From: Taeniopygia guttata
Lineage: Eukaryota; Chordata; Aves; Passeriformes; Estrildidae
Direction: 5' to 3'
Length of the DNA: 64,000 nt
Assembly (NCBI RefSeq): GCF_048771995.1
Contig: NC_133063.1
Coordinates: 9,898,001-9,962,000, forward strand
Under the pieces are notes generated by a model. That model was given only the letters and a program-made list of their open reading frames with translations, was not told where the DNA came from and made no database searches. Position numbers and translations under genes: made by a program. Below, in pieces: positions 1 through 12,700 of the stretch (the first letter of the stretch is position 1; every line of letters starts with the position of its first letter).

Positions 1-2606
1 ATGCACACCGTGCCAAAACCCCTAGAAACAAAACGGCCACAGAGAAAGAAGAAGTCCTTTAGTCCCTGCAAGTGCAGGACTCCACAGTACAAGAGGAAAA
101 AAGTCCAGGGACAAACAGTAAATGGAAAGAACTGTGGCTGCACTCACCCTCTGCCAATTGTTTCCAGTTCTGTGTATTTTGCCTCAGGATCTCCCTCGCT
201 CACCAGCATCTCTGTAAAAATCCCAAGGAAAGATGCTCCCTTCAAAAGAGATCCCACCCTGCAGCAGATCAGAAAGGCAGCCCCACTCTCTGGGACACTG
301 CGCCCTTTCAACTCACTCCCTCAGGAAACAACAACACCACCACACCACCACCACCTAAAAAACAACAGCAGCAGGACAAGCAGCCCTGCAGCACAGATGG
401 CCTGTCCAAAACTAGAAGTCTAAACTAAAATCTAAGCACATCAAGAAACAGTCAGAGGAGACAGGGATCAGAAAAGTGTAAGCAAGAGAAGTGATTGTTG
501 CCTACAGACATTAAGGCAGGCAGCAGGACAAACACAAACTTTCTGTTCGGGCAATGAACACTCTGGGACATTCAACAAAAGATTTAATCCTTGCAAACAT
601 GCAAGGCATCTTGGGTTTGGGAATCCATTTTTATCAACAGCTGCCCTTTCCAGAACAGGAAGAATATTGCAAAGTGCCTACAGCAAAGCTAAGAACTCCA
701 GCTTGAAGCAGGACTTTGCCTAAACAATGCCCTTCTGCCGCTCAAGAGCAGCAGCTGATGTTCTACCCTACTGTGATGGGCCTTAGGAATGAGGTCCCTC
801 AGCTTTTAGGACAGGCTGAGCTCTGAAGATGACCTTGGCCATGCCCCACAGGAGCTGGGCCCCACAGGAGCTCCTGGAGGCCTCCTCATTTGCTCGGTCA
901 CAGCCTCCTGCTCAGCCAGAAACAATCTCTGCGCTGCCTTTTGCCTAGAGGGAAGCTCAGGCAAGGCCAAACCAGGCCCAGCTGCCCTCCGAGGCAGGAG
1001 CAGCAGCCCAGAGATCCCTCCCCACCTCAGAGCACAGCAACAGCTCCTGTGGGGAGGCCTCAGGAGCTGGCACTCAGCTGAGGAGGAACAGGAGCTGGGA
1101 CAGCTCTTGCTGACACACGCACACACACACCAGGCACTGCTGCGGCACACAAGGGTCACAAAGGACGTACTCAGCATGGCCAGGCACTTGTCCTCTGTCC
1201 TCTCTCCCAGCAGCTCCATGCTGCCAGAGGAACTAGTCGTGCTCCAGGTGCACGAGCTGCTCCTGCTTGAGTTTCCAGCTTGGGCACTGGAGGCTTCTTC
1301 AGCTGCAGCTTGTGCAGGTGCCGCGACAGAGGAGCTGGAGCTCTGGGACAAGAAATTAATTTGGGTCACAAATGTGCCTGGCAGAGATGCCCCTCCGATC
1401 TCATTTCAAATGCAAGCCCTGAGGAAGATGCAGCTGGCCACATCCAGGACTCTTCACCTCTCAGCTTTTGCAGCCAACTTCTCCAGCTCAAGGCCCCGAA
1501 CCCATAGCCTGCTTTTACATCAGGGACAAAATGTCACCAAAGGCACTGCTAACCCAAACAGGCACTTACTGATGCTGGCTGCTCAGGCCGCGGGCTGACA
1601 GAAGGGGCAGGTTCATTGGCACCTTCCTCCTCTTCAGCCTCTTCCTCGGGTGCAGAGGCAGCCGGAGCAGGTGCTGGCGCTGCCCTTGTGCTCTGTGCAC
1701 AGACAGCAGCAGGAGGGTCAGGAAAGAACCTGTCATTCAGAGCCTTACGTCTCTTCAGCTACAGGCCCCGCTGCACCTCAGCTGTTCCTTTAGCTGCTGA
1801 CTTTGCCTGTTCTGTGCGGAGGGCCAGGTCCCTTCTGGGGACAGTGTCTCCTCATATCCTGCAAGGCTGTGAACTGCACCTTTGCTCTACTCTCTTCACT
1901 GGGGACAAGGAGCCTGCACAGCCCCTGGGCACAGAGGGCCTCACTTGTACCCCAGGAGCATCCAAAGACATCCTATTGCTACCCCTTGTCTCTTGCTGAG
2001 AAAAATTCCCAGCCCCTGTCAGAACAGTAGGGAAGTGATGCCTAAACATCCAAGTTCCACACCATTTCTCCCGGCCTCACAGGCTGGGGGAAGTGCTCTG
2101 GGAGAGCTGGAAAGATTCCAGTCCTCAGCATCTTCAGCCAGGCAGGGCAGGTGCTGTCTGCTCAGAAACTTGCAGCTCTGCTTTGCTCCAGCCACAGGAC
2201 TAGCCAGAGCTGCCACTTACTGATGCTGGATGCTCAGGCCCTGCAGTGGCAGCAGGTGCACTTTGGTGGGAATCTTCCTCCCCTTTGGTCTCTTCTTCAG
2301 GAAGACATGCATCCAGAGGAGGCTCAGAGGTCTGTTTTGGGCTCTGCAGATAGACAGCAGTGTCAGGGACAGGGAACCTCTCTATTCAGCTCTGGAGCCA
2401 GATGCACTAAGGAGAAATCATCTGCAGAGAAATGGCATTCTAATTGTTCAAACTCAAGTCAAATGGGCCAGTTAGATGGGACTGCACTCTCTTGTACAGG
2501 AGAACTTCCATCATGGCTTCAAGGACCAAGCAACCCCACTTTCAGCTGCTTAAAAGCTCTGAAAAGGAACTGGAGAAACAGCCTGGGATCCAACTCCTCC
2601 TGCAGA

Positions 2607-2666
<60 letters not shown>

Positions 2667-3826
2667 AAAGAGCCTGGACTGTTCTTTCATCCATCCAACC
2701 AGGCTGGCACTGGACTGCACCAAGCCCAACTCACAGCTTGCTCCACAATTGTCAAATGCTACCAACGTCAAAGGTTCCTTTCCCACTCACCCAAGGAGCG
2801 GATTCTCTCCAGGCACGGGTGATGTGACCTGCAAGACAAAAGGGAAAAAGAAGCAGATGCTGTAAGGAAACTGCCTGTGCTGGGCAAGCCCACCAAATAG
2901 TCAGCAACCAAAGACAGAGCATTCTGCTTTCACTCCATCACTCCAGCAGCAACCCTTGTGTCACACAGCAAGGCAACAGCACAAACTACTGCCTCGTGTC
3001 TACCCTTTGTCCTCTTTGGCCTCTCAACCCATAGAAACTCGAGACTGAGAAAGTCCCAGTGGTTCTGCAACAGGCATTCCAGCTTCTGCCCCACCCCACC
3101 CAGCAGGAGCTACAGCTCCTCCCTTCCCTGGACTTCAGGTTTCTGAAGGGATTGCATGCAGCAATTGCCATGAGCTTACTGAAAACCCTTCCCCAACAAA
3201 GCTTCACCCAAGTCCCCTTTAGCCATGGTGGCAGTTCTGTGGTGACACAGCGCAGGAACAGCTCCTGGGTTCAGGAGCATACAAGAACTGCTCTAAAATG
3301 TCCATCTCAGAGGCCTTTTCCAAGCTGATCCCGTGATTTCACCCCAGAAGGAATAGCTCTTTTAGCACTCAGGAAGTGTCAAGTTCCACAGGCACATGCT
3401 GGGATGAGGGAATGCAGACAAGAAGACTTGAACTGAGAGACTTTCCCTCAGTGCTGGAGAGCAGTGCACAGCTTTTCCAAGGACTGCTGCCAAGCTCTCC
3501 CAGTCCTCCTATCTTGCAAGTTGTCTGGCTTGAGCCAGCAAACTGAGGAGATTCCAGACCCCATGGGCACAGGCTATGCCACGGGAGGAGCGGAGCCCCT
3601 GCAGGCTACATTACAAATGCTGCCCAGGCCCCTCTGGCTAGAGACACCCCCTTCTTAGCTGCAGCTGCTGACAGCAGCTTTACCCAACTCAAGGCCTCTT
3701 GGTGGCATTTTGGTGTCCATATGCCACACTGCACAAAACAGTCCACTTACGTGCCAGCTGGGTGAAAAAGTACCCAGAATAGGCCACGGAGAAAGCCGTG
3801 CAAACTGCAGCACACACTCTCTCCAT
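1..3826 (-). CDS. Gene 0: PAK-like Ser/Thr kinase, 5' half (partial, window edge)
   Basis: This is the 5' part of a gene whose kinase exons lie left of the window. Coding exons in transcript order: 3826-3751 (ATG at 3826), 2828-2791, 2343-2221, 1692-1570, 1342-1171, 211-148 and 21-1 (cut by the window edge inside the Gly-rich-loop exon). Each has AG and GT at the expected edges, and phases match the complete genes 1 and C. Exon 1 starts MERVCAAV and is hydrophobic. Exons 3 and 4 are acidic and both end in PAS. Exon 5 is Ser/Ala-rich. Exon 6 encodes the start of the kinase domain ([12 protein letters not shown]). No CRIB motif is present. Exon 3 has three more residues than in gene 1. Intron 2 holds the longest CTG/CAG tract of the array. 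I see no disabling change in the visible part. The PAK assignment rests on the full copies; catalytic competence of this copy cannot be judged. Confidence 0.75.
2609..2666. repeat. (CTG)19 microsatellite, intron 2 of gene 0
   Basis: About 19 uninterrupted CTG units (CAG in gene sense). The same site has about 7 units in gene 1 (13168-13189), about 12 in gene C (53217-53255) and an interrupted tract in gene D (63721-63759). Confidence 0.9.
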
Positions 3827-3997
3827 GGCCTGAGCAGCGCTGCCCAAGTCTGCACCAGACAACGCCTGCGGGGAAAAACCAAAAATCCTGCGAGTCCTGC
3901 TGGCAGAGACCTCGGCGATCAGCAGGTTCCGCCTGCAGTCAGCGTGCCACAGAGCTGCTCTGCTCACTGAGCCCTGCCGGGCCTGGGCACAGCAACT

Positions 3998-4034
3998 TTG
4001 CCTTGGCAACGCTGGGATGCGGCCTCTGACATCA
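3998..4034 (-). promoter_or_regulatory. Gene 0 promoter: X-box-like and CRE-like pair
   Basis: TTGCCTTGGCAAC (3998-4010) is a near-palindromic RFX X-box, and TGACATCA (4027-4034) is a one-base variant of the CRE. They sit about 170-210 bp upstream of the ATG at 3826. The same pair is found before genes 1, C and E. Confidence 0.5.
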
Positions 4035-5119
4035 CAATAGCAGCCACCCTGGGCTGGTTTGTGAACTCACAGCGTGCAGGGAACCAGATCTTCCCTACAG
4101 CTCAGGCCAAAAAAAGCCTGCAAAGCTCTCCTCTGCTACAAAGCAAGACAAAAAGCCCTCCTAGTCCATAAGCTACTGCTCAAGGCATCTAAGAGTAACT
4201 CCAAGAACACACTAATCCCCTACAGCCCACCTGGAGAAATTGAGCACTGAGAAGGGAGCGGGATGTGAGGAACCACATCAGTGCTCTTTGGCCACTAATG
4301 CTTCTGAGCAAAAACCAGAAGGCTTCTTCCAGTTGGACCTTGCTCAGTTCAGGAAAGCAGCAAACAAGGAGAAGCACTACTTCAATTACATTTAGAGGTT
4401 TCTCCTAGCTACAGAGACCAGGTCATGGATCTTTCAGCACTGTTTATTCATTTTACATCACAGCCATGGGTGTGATTTCAGCAAGGAAATGCCATGACCA
4501 CAAATGCAAGGGGGATCCTTCTTTCTGGCTCCCTCTAGCAGAGAGGCCTTGGGACCAAAGCACCACCACCATTCCCCTCCCAGTTCTGTCCTTCCACAGT
4601 ATTTTTTAGGCCACGGGGTTGAGATGAGTGGCACGGAAGTGACAGCTCTGACACACAACTGAAACCATCAGGGCCAGGGTGGCACGTGGGACTGTTTTTC
4701 CGCTCCAGCAGAACAGTGCAGTCCAGAGTGGTGACACTGATACCAAGTGAGTTCAGCCAAGCCAAAAGGGACTCCAGCCAAGCCCAGTGGAGCCCAGCAG
4801 GGTGGTAGGAAGAGGCAGTGGAGCGGCAGATCCGATTCCCACGCGCACACCCAGCGTGGCAGACTGATGGTAGCGGCAGTGCCAAACAGAGCTCTGCAGG
4901 GAGAGACACCCATCACCATCGCCGCTGCCACCATCTGCCGCGTCCTCGCCCCCAACCACTGATCTCCAGTCCACTCAGCCCAAGCTAGCTCTCCAAGGGG
5001 CGAGTAGGGCAGCAAGAAGCACTCCCTGCTGGACCTGGATGGGCTTTTGGGAGTGCCTCCATTGCTCCCAAGGCGTAGCTGATCCCACTGGCGAATAACA
5101 AAGAGTTTCTTGTCAGGGG

Positions 5120-5595
5120 TAGAACTCCAAAGCTTTATGGAGGTGGCAAAGAGCCCAACTGCACCTGATCACAACCTGCTGACAAGAGCACCAGAGAGGT
5201 GCAAACCACCAGTTAAATACAGAGAAGGAGGAGAACTGACTCGCCAATGAGAAAACAGTAAGGAGTGACTGTTGTACAAACTGACAATGAGGGTATCCAA
5301 TGAGGGAGGAAAGGGGAAGGGGCCCCAGGCCCTCACCCAACCACCTGACGCTCTGGATGGAAGCTTCAAGATGTAAGGGAAGGCACACCGAGTGACGGAC
5401 AAGGCATCTGGGAGGAGACAGGGGAATGTCTCTGTACTTAGAGGGTGATGGACACTTGAGGAGGGATGGGAAAACTAGGGATAAACCAAAGGGGCACAGA
5501 GGGGTTCAAGGGGATAAACCATTTTAAAATCGAAATACAATGAAAATACAATAAAGTATAAAAACACAACTCCACAATCGGGGACTGCTAATACA
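5120..5595 (-). mobile_element. LTR-like segment in the left unit
   Basis: Read on the minus strand it begins near TGTTGTATTAGC and has an A/T-rich TATTTAA box and a late (A/C)ATAAAGC poly(A)-like signal, as a solo LTR would. Copies are at about 45196-45665 and 55715-56180. No flanking target duplication was confirmed and the family was not identified. Treated as a fossil. Confidence 0.3.
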
Positions 5596-5929
5596 ACAGG
5601 AAAGCAGGAGCAGGGTTGAGGGCTGTCACAAAGTGGGTTAGGGTAGAATCTGGGGAGGCATGGCCAGTGCCTTCCTGGCAAGGGCACGGAAAAGAAGGGC
5701 AGATGGCAGATGGCTGGTGGCTGGCCTGTGCTCTTGAGCAGGTTCCATCTCCAGTCCTGTCCTTCTCAAGGATAGTGGGTACAGGGACGTGGCGGATGAA
5801 TACGAAAACTGGAAAAGGAAGTCTGTTAAATATTGTGCAACTAAAATTTAAATTTAAATGATCATCAAATATACTGTCAATTGCCACAAAACATCGCACA
5901 GTAAATGATTTTGAATCATCACTATATGA

Positions 5930-6010
5930 TGACTATATATCTATATATATATAGATATCTATACAATATCTATATATTATATCTATATCTATATATTATA
6001 TACTAATAAT
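5930..6010. repeat. (TA)-rich microsatellite with dyads
   Basis: Runs of tatatatctatata-type sequence. Shorter versions occur at 45998-46075 and 56515-56575, and almost none at 18.33 kb. Its length varies between units. Confidence 0.85.
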
Positions 6011-6632
6011 GTATCAAATGTACATTGAAACAAAAAACCGGAGTCCATGGGAGAGTTTAAAGTCTAGGGGACAAGATAAGGGAAAGGTTAAAATCTAAAG
6101 GACATTCTTCCAGGGCATAGCCCCAAGAAGTCCTCCAGCAGGCCCACAGGCCTCCACAGTGGCTCACGCAGCTCCGAACTGCACAAGTCTTCACTCCCAC
6201 ATGTTGGCCTTAGTTGCCGTGGCAGAACTTGCCTTCCCACGGGACGCTCACCTGTGCCCGAGCCTGTGGAGAAGCCCGGGTCCCTTCCCCTCTGCCCACA
6301 GCAGCACAGACACTCCCAACCTTTCCCAAGAGCTGCAACACAACCACAGCCACAGCAGCATGCCCTGCACTGCCACCACTGCTCTGCTCCATTTTGCCCC
6401 ACTCTGCTCCTCTAGTCACTGCTGCCAGCCTGTCTCTCCACTAGAGGTTTTGGCCTGGAGGCACCAAGGTCAGAAGACCTTTGCCCACTTCCAGACCATG
6501 CCACAAACCCCATATATGGCTTTTCCCACATTTAAGAAACACCTGACCATTCAGAAGCAAATTTAGAGCTTATGCACATCGTGAGAACAAAGGGAAGCTT
6601 CCAGCACAGTGAAGGTTTTATGTATTATCGTA

Positions 6633-6638
6633 TTTATT
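6633..6638 (-). terminator. Poly(A) signal of gene 1
   Basis: AATAAA on the minus strand (plus-strand tttatt), about 90 nt after the TAG at 6726, in an A/T-rich 3' UTR. Confidence 0.7.
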
Positions 6639-6725
6639 TACACTATCAGTCTAAACAAACTAGAAACTACGAGCTATTAACTAGAAACTAGAAACTACAA
6701 AAAACACCAATGGCCTCCTGCAGGG

Positions 6726-9700
6726 CTAGTATCTCCTGTCGGCCATAAACTGCTGCGTTGCCATGATCAGAGGCGTCAGGCTGGAGGTCGGCTTGGCTGA
6801 GGTTACAAAAGGATGCTGCCCAAAGAGAAAAAGAAGACATTAATTTCTACTCCCCTCTCAGGCTGAAACTGGCTTTCTCTGGCAAGCAGAAAGATACACA
6901 AAGGAGGGCATTCTGTGCACCTCTGTCTCCACATCCAGGACCATGCCACATGAGCCAAACATGACTCCCAATCCCACAAATCCATTAACCCAGATGGCTT
7001 CAGCTGAAGGAGATTTGGTCTAGGTGACCTGGAAAGGCTCCTTCCAACCCATGCCAGGCCGGGATTCTCCTCTGTTTTCCTTTGAAAAGCCCCCAGACTG
7101 GAGATTCTCAGGAGCAGGGCCCATCTGCCGCCTTGGACTTGAGCAGACGAGGAGCCCCTGGCAGCGGGCGGCCGGCGCACCCGGCAGCCGCTTTGCCTTT
7201 TACCTGCAGAAGTTCCTGGGCAGACCAGCGCCTGTCCTCGTCCGTCTCCAGGCAGCAGCACAGAAAGTCTCGCAGCCAAGCCGACTGTTGCCTGGGTTTC
7301 TGAGGCTTCGGGGTGCCCCTGGTGCTTATCAGCTGCTGAACCTGGAGAAGAAGGAAATGCCACGCTCCACCTGTCTCCTTCACACGCCAAACTGCTCACA
7401 CAGACCCCACTGGACAAGCTCCACTCCCCAGTGGCTCTTTACTCCCTGCCAGAGGGAGGGAGATACCTTTCCTACCCCTACTAAAAGAACCCAAAGCCAG
7501 AGGCAGCCGTAGCCAGTCCAACATGCAAAGGCTCTTGCCTTGATCCCTGATTTCATTGGCTGATGGAATTAGGAGCAACTCCATCAGCAGCAGCACACTT
7601 TGCTTCTCTCAGCACTGACACCAGCTCTACAGGCGAGGTGGAAGACAGACTTTAATCTAACTTTACTATTTCCAAGGATTCCTCCCATAAAATGCAGCTC
7701 ACTGCTCCTTTAGGTAAAGCTGCTCACTGCTCTCTTAGGCAAAGCTTCCATCAAGGAAAAGGCATTGTGATTTTCTTGTGCTATTCATGATGAAATGCCA
7801 AGGGGATCATCTGGGCAAGAAGCATAAGAGACTATGCAGCCTGGCACCAATCATTGTCAGGTGTTAGCAAGCTTCCCAGGCAGCAGAATGGGAATAGATT
7901 TAGTCAGAGTGACAGGAGCATCTGAGGGTAGTTGCAGCGTACCGTGCGAGAGGTGTTCATCAGGTAAGGAGGTGCTCCTTCCACCATCTCGATCCCCACA
8001 ATGCCAAAGGACCAGATGTCCACTTTGGGGCCGTAGGGCTTCCTTGTGAAAATTTCTGGCGCCATCCAGTGCGTAGTCCCAACAGCTGAACTCCGTTTGC
8101 TCTGCTCAGCGGTGAGCTGAGCAGCAAGGCCAAAATCAGCTGAGGAGAAAAAACACTCAGATCCAGCCAGCTTGAAAAAGGAAAGCAAAGAAAAGAATTC
8201 CCCACTGAATCAATGTCTAAGAAGGCAGTGTGGAATCCAGCTGTACCAGGGGCATGCTGCTATTCTTTGAGCCTGCAGCTGAGGAAATACGCAATTGGCC
8301 ACTTTGCAAAAGCCCCCGACTTCAGGCAGTGGCTTTTAGTCCCCTGAAGCTATTAGACTGCTGCTGCCTTGCTGGGGAAGGGACACACACAAGCCAAAGG
8401 CACTCCTGACCCCTTCTGCCCAGCTACAGCTCCCTGCACCTTGTGGCTGTGCTCTGCGCTCGCAGCAGGGCAGCCTGCACTGCCACAGGCACCAGGGAAG
8501 CGGCAGCACCCAAAGGCAGCCCCACACCGCAGCCCGCCACGGCTGAGCCTGGCCAGCAACACCCACCCAACTTGACAGAGCCGTCCAAGCCCAGGAGAAT
8601 GTTGTGGCTTTTGATGTCTCGGTGGATCACTTGCTTGGAGTGAAGGAAATCCAGGCCTTGCAGGCACTGAGAGAGGAAAAAGAAACACGAGCCTGAGTGG
8701 ATTGCGTCCCACAAGCAGGGCAGTGGCACACCTGCAAGACTGACTTCCTGGGGGATGCGGAGCCACGGCAGGCCAGGCTGCTGGCAAAGGCAGCAGAGCT
8801 GGCTGCTCCAACACGAGGACAGCAGAGCTTTTCTAAGGGCGTGGCTGTTTGCTTTTGAAAGGGAAAGGGCAATTGTTGCTCTGGCCAGTGCCCTGCAAAC
8901 ACAGACTCAAGGTGCGCAGCTGCAGTGCCTGTACTCTCTGCAGCCAGACAACAGTGTCTGGTTTTGCAAACACCACTTGGGGTGCGAGGCTCTCCTTTGA
9001 GGCTGAGCTCTGTGAGAGTCCTGTGAGGATCTCTTTGTCTTTGCCACTTGCTCAACATGGTGCCACCAGCCACTTTGCTCTTGTGGGGAAGGAATGCATC
9101 ACTCACAAGCTCCAGGCAAAGCTTTAGAGAGGCAAACACAAACACACTAGAAGAAGGGCAGGCACATTGGCAGGCACTTCATCTGCTCTTGCTACTGCCA
9201 GGTGTAAGAGAAATGCAGAAAGGAAGCTTGGAAGGGGAAATCTCTCCTCTCCTTATCACCCATTTGGAAGGGCCGTCCCGACCAAGCCATGGGAAGCACA
9301 AGCGCCATCCCTTACCTCCCGAGAGACAGCTGCTATCTCTCCTTCTGCCATATGAGTCTCCCTAATGACATCGTGTAAAGAACCTCCGTCCATGTATTCC
9401 ATCACCAGCCAGAGTTCCTCATCCACCAGGTAGCTGAAAGGAGGAAACAACAGCCTGGAGATGAAGGTGTGCACTTACATGACCTGATGGATTCTTGCTC
9501 CTGTGTCTCTCTCAGAGGAAGACAGGAGGAATAGTCATTCACAATGCTCTACAGGGCTTGAACTCTGTGCAGTCTAAAGGCTGCTTGGTATCCACACCAA
9601 TGCAACAGGCCAAGGGAAATACAATCTACAGCGCTTTGTCAGCACTGGAGACCCGTGGGAAAAAATCAAATGCCAAAACAAATAAAACCATGTGGAGAGA

Positions 9701-12700
9701 GGACAGGAACTTTGAGGCTGTTGGCTCAGTGAGACAGGGCCAAGGCCGGTCTTTGAAAGCACACTTCAAACTAGGTATGCCAGCAAAGATGAACGCAGCC
9801 CCAATGCAATCTCCTCCCAGGACGCTGTAGATCAGCCCAGAAATAGGAATTAACAGCTCCATCCTCTGCCAGCCGCCAAAGGAGTGGCTGAACTTCTGGC
9901 TTGCAGGATGTGAATGACCTTTCATGGCAGAACAGCAGAACCACTCACCTGTCTACAAAGGTCACAAGATTGGCATTCTTATTGCCACGCATGATCTGCA
10001 TTTCATTCAGACACACCTCGCTGTTGCTCTCTTCCAGCAGACTCTTTTTCTTTATGGCCACCTAAAACAACATGGAAAACATGAACCAAAGTTGGTGGCA
10101 CAGAACCACCAGGGGAACACAGAGACAGTGATGATGGGGTGACAGAGTTGGGCTGGGCCAAGCTGCCTTGTGGCTGGACATCAGACCGCTTGCTTGGGCC
10201 CCTCCCAGGACAAAGAGCCAGATAGCCTTTGCCTTGGAAACCTGGCAGAAACATGGTCTATGCTGTCCACCTCAAAGCTCTAACAACACTCACCGTTCCC
10301 ACAGACTTCCCCCATGGCTTTACTTGATCATCCCCATTTTTATTCACACACCTCTTGCAAGCAGAAAGTCAATTTCTGCCAGAAAAAATGGAGCAAAACT
10401 GCTGGACAACCTCTAGGGGGCTTGATCATTCCACTGGCATTCTCCCTTTCACAGCAACAAAGCAAACTCTTCCAGACATGACAGATCAAATGCTGTCCTA
10501 AAACAGTTCTGCAGAAGCTGTGGCGCTGCTTGACGCTTACCTCTTCTCCTGTGGCAATCTCCACTGCCATGCACACCGTGCCAAAACCCCTAGAAACAAA
10601 ACAGCCGCAGAGAAAGAAGAAGTCCTTTAGTCCCTGCAAGTGCAGGACTCCGCAGTACAAGAGGAAAAAAGTCCAGGGACAAACAGTATATGGAAGGAAC
10701 GGTGGCTGCACTCACCCTCTGCCAATTGTTTCCAGTTCTGTGTATTTAGCCTCAGGATCTCCCTCGCTCACCAGCATCTCTGTAAAAATCCCAAGGAAAG
10801 ATGCTCCCTTCAAAAGAGATCCCACCCTGCAGCAGATCAGAAAGGCAGCCCCACTCTCTGGGACACTGCGCCCTTTCAATTCACTCCCTCAGGAAACAAC
10901 AACACCACCACACCGCCACCACCTAAAAAACAACAGCAGCAGGACAAGCAGCCCTGCAGCACAGATGGCCTGTCCAAAACTAGAAGTCTAAACTAAAATC
11001 TAAGCACATCAAGAAACAGTCAGAGGAGACAGGGATCAGAAAAGTGTAAGCAAGAGAAGTGATTGTTGCCTACAGACATTAAGGCAGGCAGCAGGACAAA
11101 CACAACCTTTCTGTTTGGGCAATGAACACTCTGGGACATTCAACAAAAGATTAAATCCTTGAAAACATGCAAGACATCTTGGGTTCTGCAATCCATTTTT
11201 ATCAACAGCTGCCCTTTCCAGAACAGGAAGAATATTGCAAAGTGCCTACAGCAAAGCTAAGAACTCCAGCTTGAAGCAGGACTTTGCCTAAACAATGCCC
11301 TTCTGCCGCTCAAGAGCAGCAGCTGATGTTCTACCCTACTGTGATGAGCCTTAGGAATGCGGTCCCTCAGCTTTTAGGACAGGCTGAGCTCTGAAGATGA
11401 CCTTGGCCTTGCCCCACAGGAGCTGGGCCCCACAGGAGCTCCTGGAGGCCTCCTCATTTGCTCGGTCACAGCCTCCTGCTCAGCCAGAAACAATCTCTGC
11501 TCTGCCTTTTGCCTAGAGGGAAGCTCAGGCAAGGCCAAACCAGGCCCAGCTGCCCTCCGAGGCAGGAGCAGCAGCCCAGAGATCCCTCCCCACCTCAGAG
11601 CACAGCAACAGCTCCTGTGGGGAGGCCTCAGGAGCTGGCACTCAGCTGAGGAGGAACAGGAGCTGGGACAGCTCTTGCTGACACACACACACACACACCA
11701 GGCACTGCTGCGGCACACAAGGGTCACAAAGGACGTACTCAGCATGGCCAGGCACTTGTCCTCTGTCCTCTCTCCCAGCAGCTCCCTGCTTCCAGAGGAA
11801 CTAGTCGTGCTCCAGGTGCACGAGCTGCTCCTGCTTGAGTTTCCAGCTTGGGCACTGGAGGCTTCTTCAGCTGCAGCTTGTGCAGGTGCCACGACAGAGG
11901 AGCTGGAGCTCTGGGACAAGAAATTAATTTGGGTCACAAATGTGCCTGGCCAAGATGCCCCTCCGATCTCATTTCAAATGCAAGCCCTGAGGAAGATGCT
12001 GCTGGCCACATCCAGGGCTCTTCACCTCTCAGCTTTTGCAGCCCACTTCTCCAGCTCAAGGCCCCGAACCCAAACCCTGCTTTTACATGAAGGACAAAAT
12101 GTCACCAAAGACACTGCTAACCCAAACAGGCACTTACTGATGCTGGCTGCTCAGGCCGCGGGCTGACAGAAGGGGCAGGTTCATTGGCACCTTCCTCCTC
12201 TTCAGCCTCTTCCTCGGGTGCAGAGGCAGCCGGAGCAGGTGCTGGCGCTGCCCTTGTGCTCTGTGCACAGACAGCAGCAGGAGGGTCAGGAAAGAACCTG
12301 TCATTCAGAGCCTTACGTCTCTTCAGCTACAGGCCCCGCTGCATCTCAGCTGTTCCTTTAGCTGCTGACTTTGGCTGTTCTGTGCGGAGGGCCAGGTCCC
12401 TCCTGGGGACAGTGTCTCCTCATATCCTGCAAGGCTGTGAACTGCACTTTTTCACTGCTCTCTTCACTGGGGACAAGGAGCCTGCACAGCCCCTGGGCAC
12501 AGAGGGCCTCACTTGTACCCCAGGAGCATCCAAAGACATCCTATTGCTACCTCTTGTCTCTTGCTGAGACAAATTCCCAGTCCCTGTCAGAACAGTAGAG
12601 AAGTGATGCCTAAACGTCCAAGTTCCACACCCCTTCTCCAGGCCTCACAGGCTGGGGGAAGTGCTCTGGGAGAGCTGGAAAGATTCCAGTCCTCAGCATC

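Larger units (their letters stand above)
4035..6632. other. Intergenic flank between genes 0 and 1
   Basis: 4.03-5.1 kb is gene 0 upstream DNA; its first ~150 bp are alignable with 40.72-40.86 kb upstream of gene E. 5.12-5.60 kb is LTR-like, 5.93-6.01 kb is A/T microsatellite, and 6.1-6.56 kb is a conserved unit flank with no coding pattern I trust. Confidence 0.6.

Noticed and set aside
806-1369. 187-aa minus-strand open frame, repeated in each unit
   Set aside because: Only 1171-1342 is coding (exon 5). The rest reads through the acceptor and donor into introns.
2151-2822. 223-aa plus-strand open frame with a poly-Cys or poly-Leu run
   Set aside because: It is created by the CTG repeat in an intron; the frame changes residue type with the reading frame and has no family similarity.
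3689-4009. 106-aa minus-strand open frame starting upstream of exon 1
   Set aside because: It extends exon 1 in both directions past the donor and into the promoter. The ATG at 3826 fits the conserved start in gene E (MERIRR).
6088-6402. Cys-rich minus-strand frame in the unit 3' flank
   Set aside because: No splice signals or domain; the frame is not kept in the older copy at 21.9 kb. Probably chance in GC-rich DNA.
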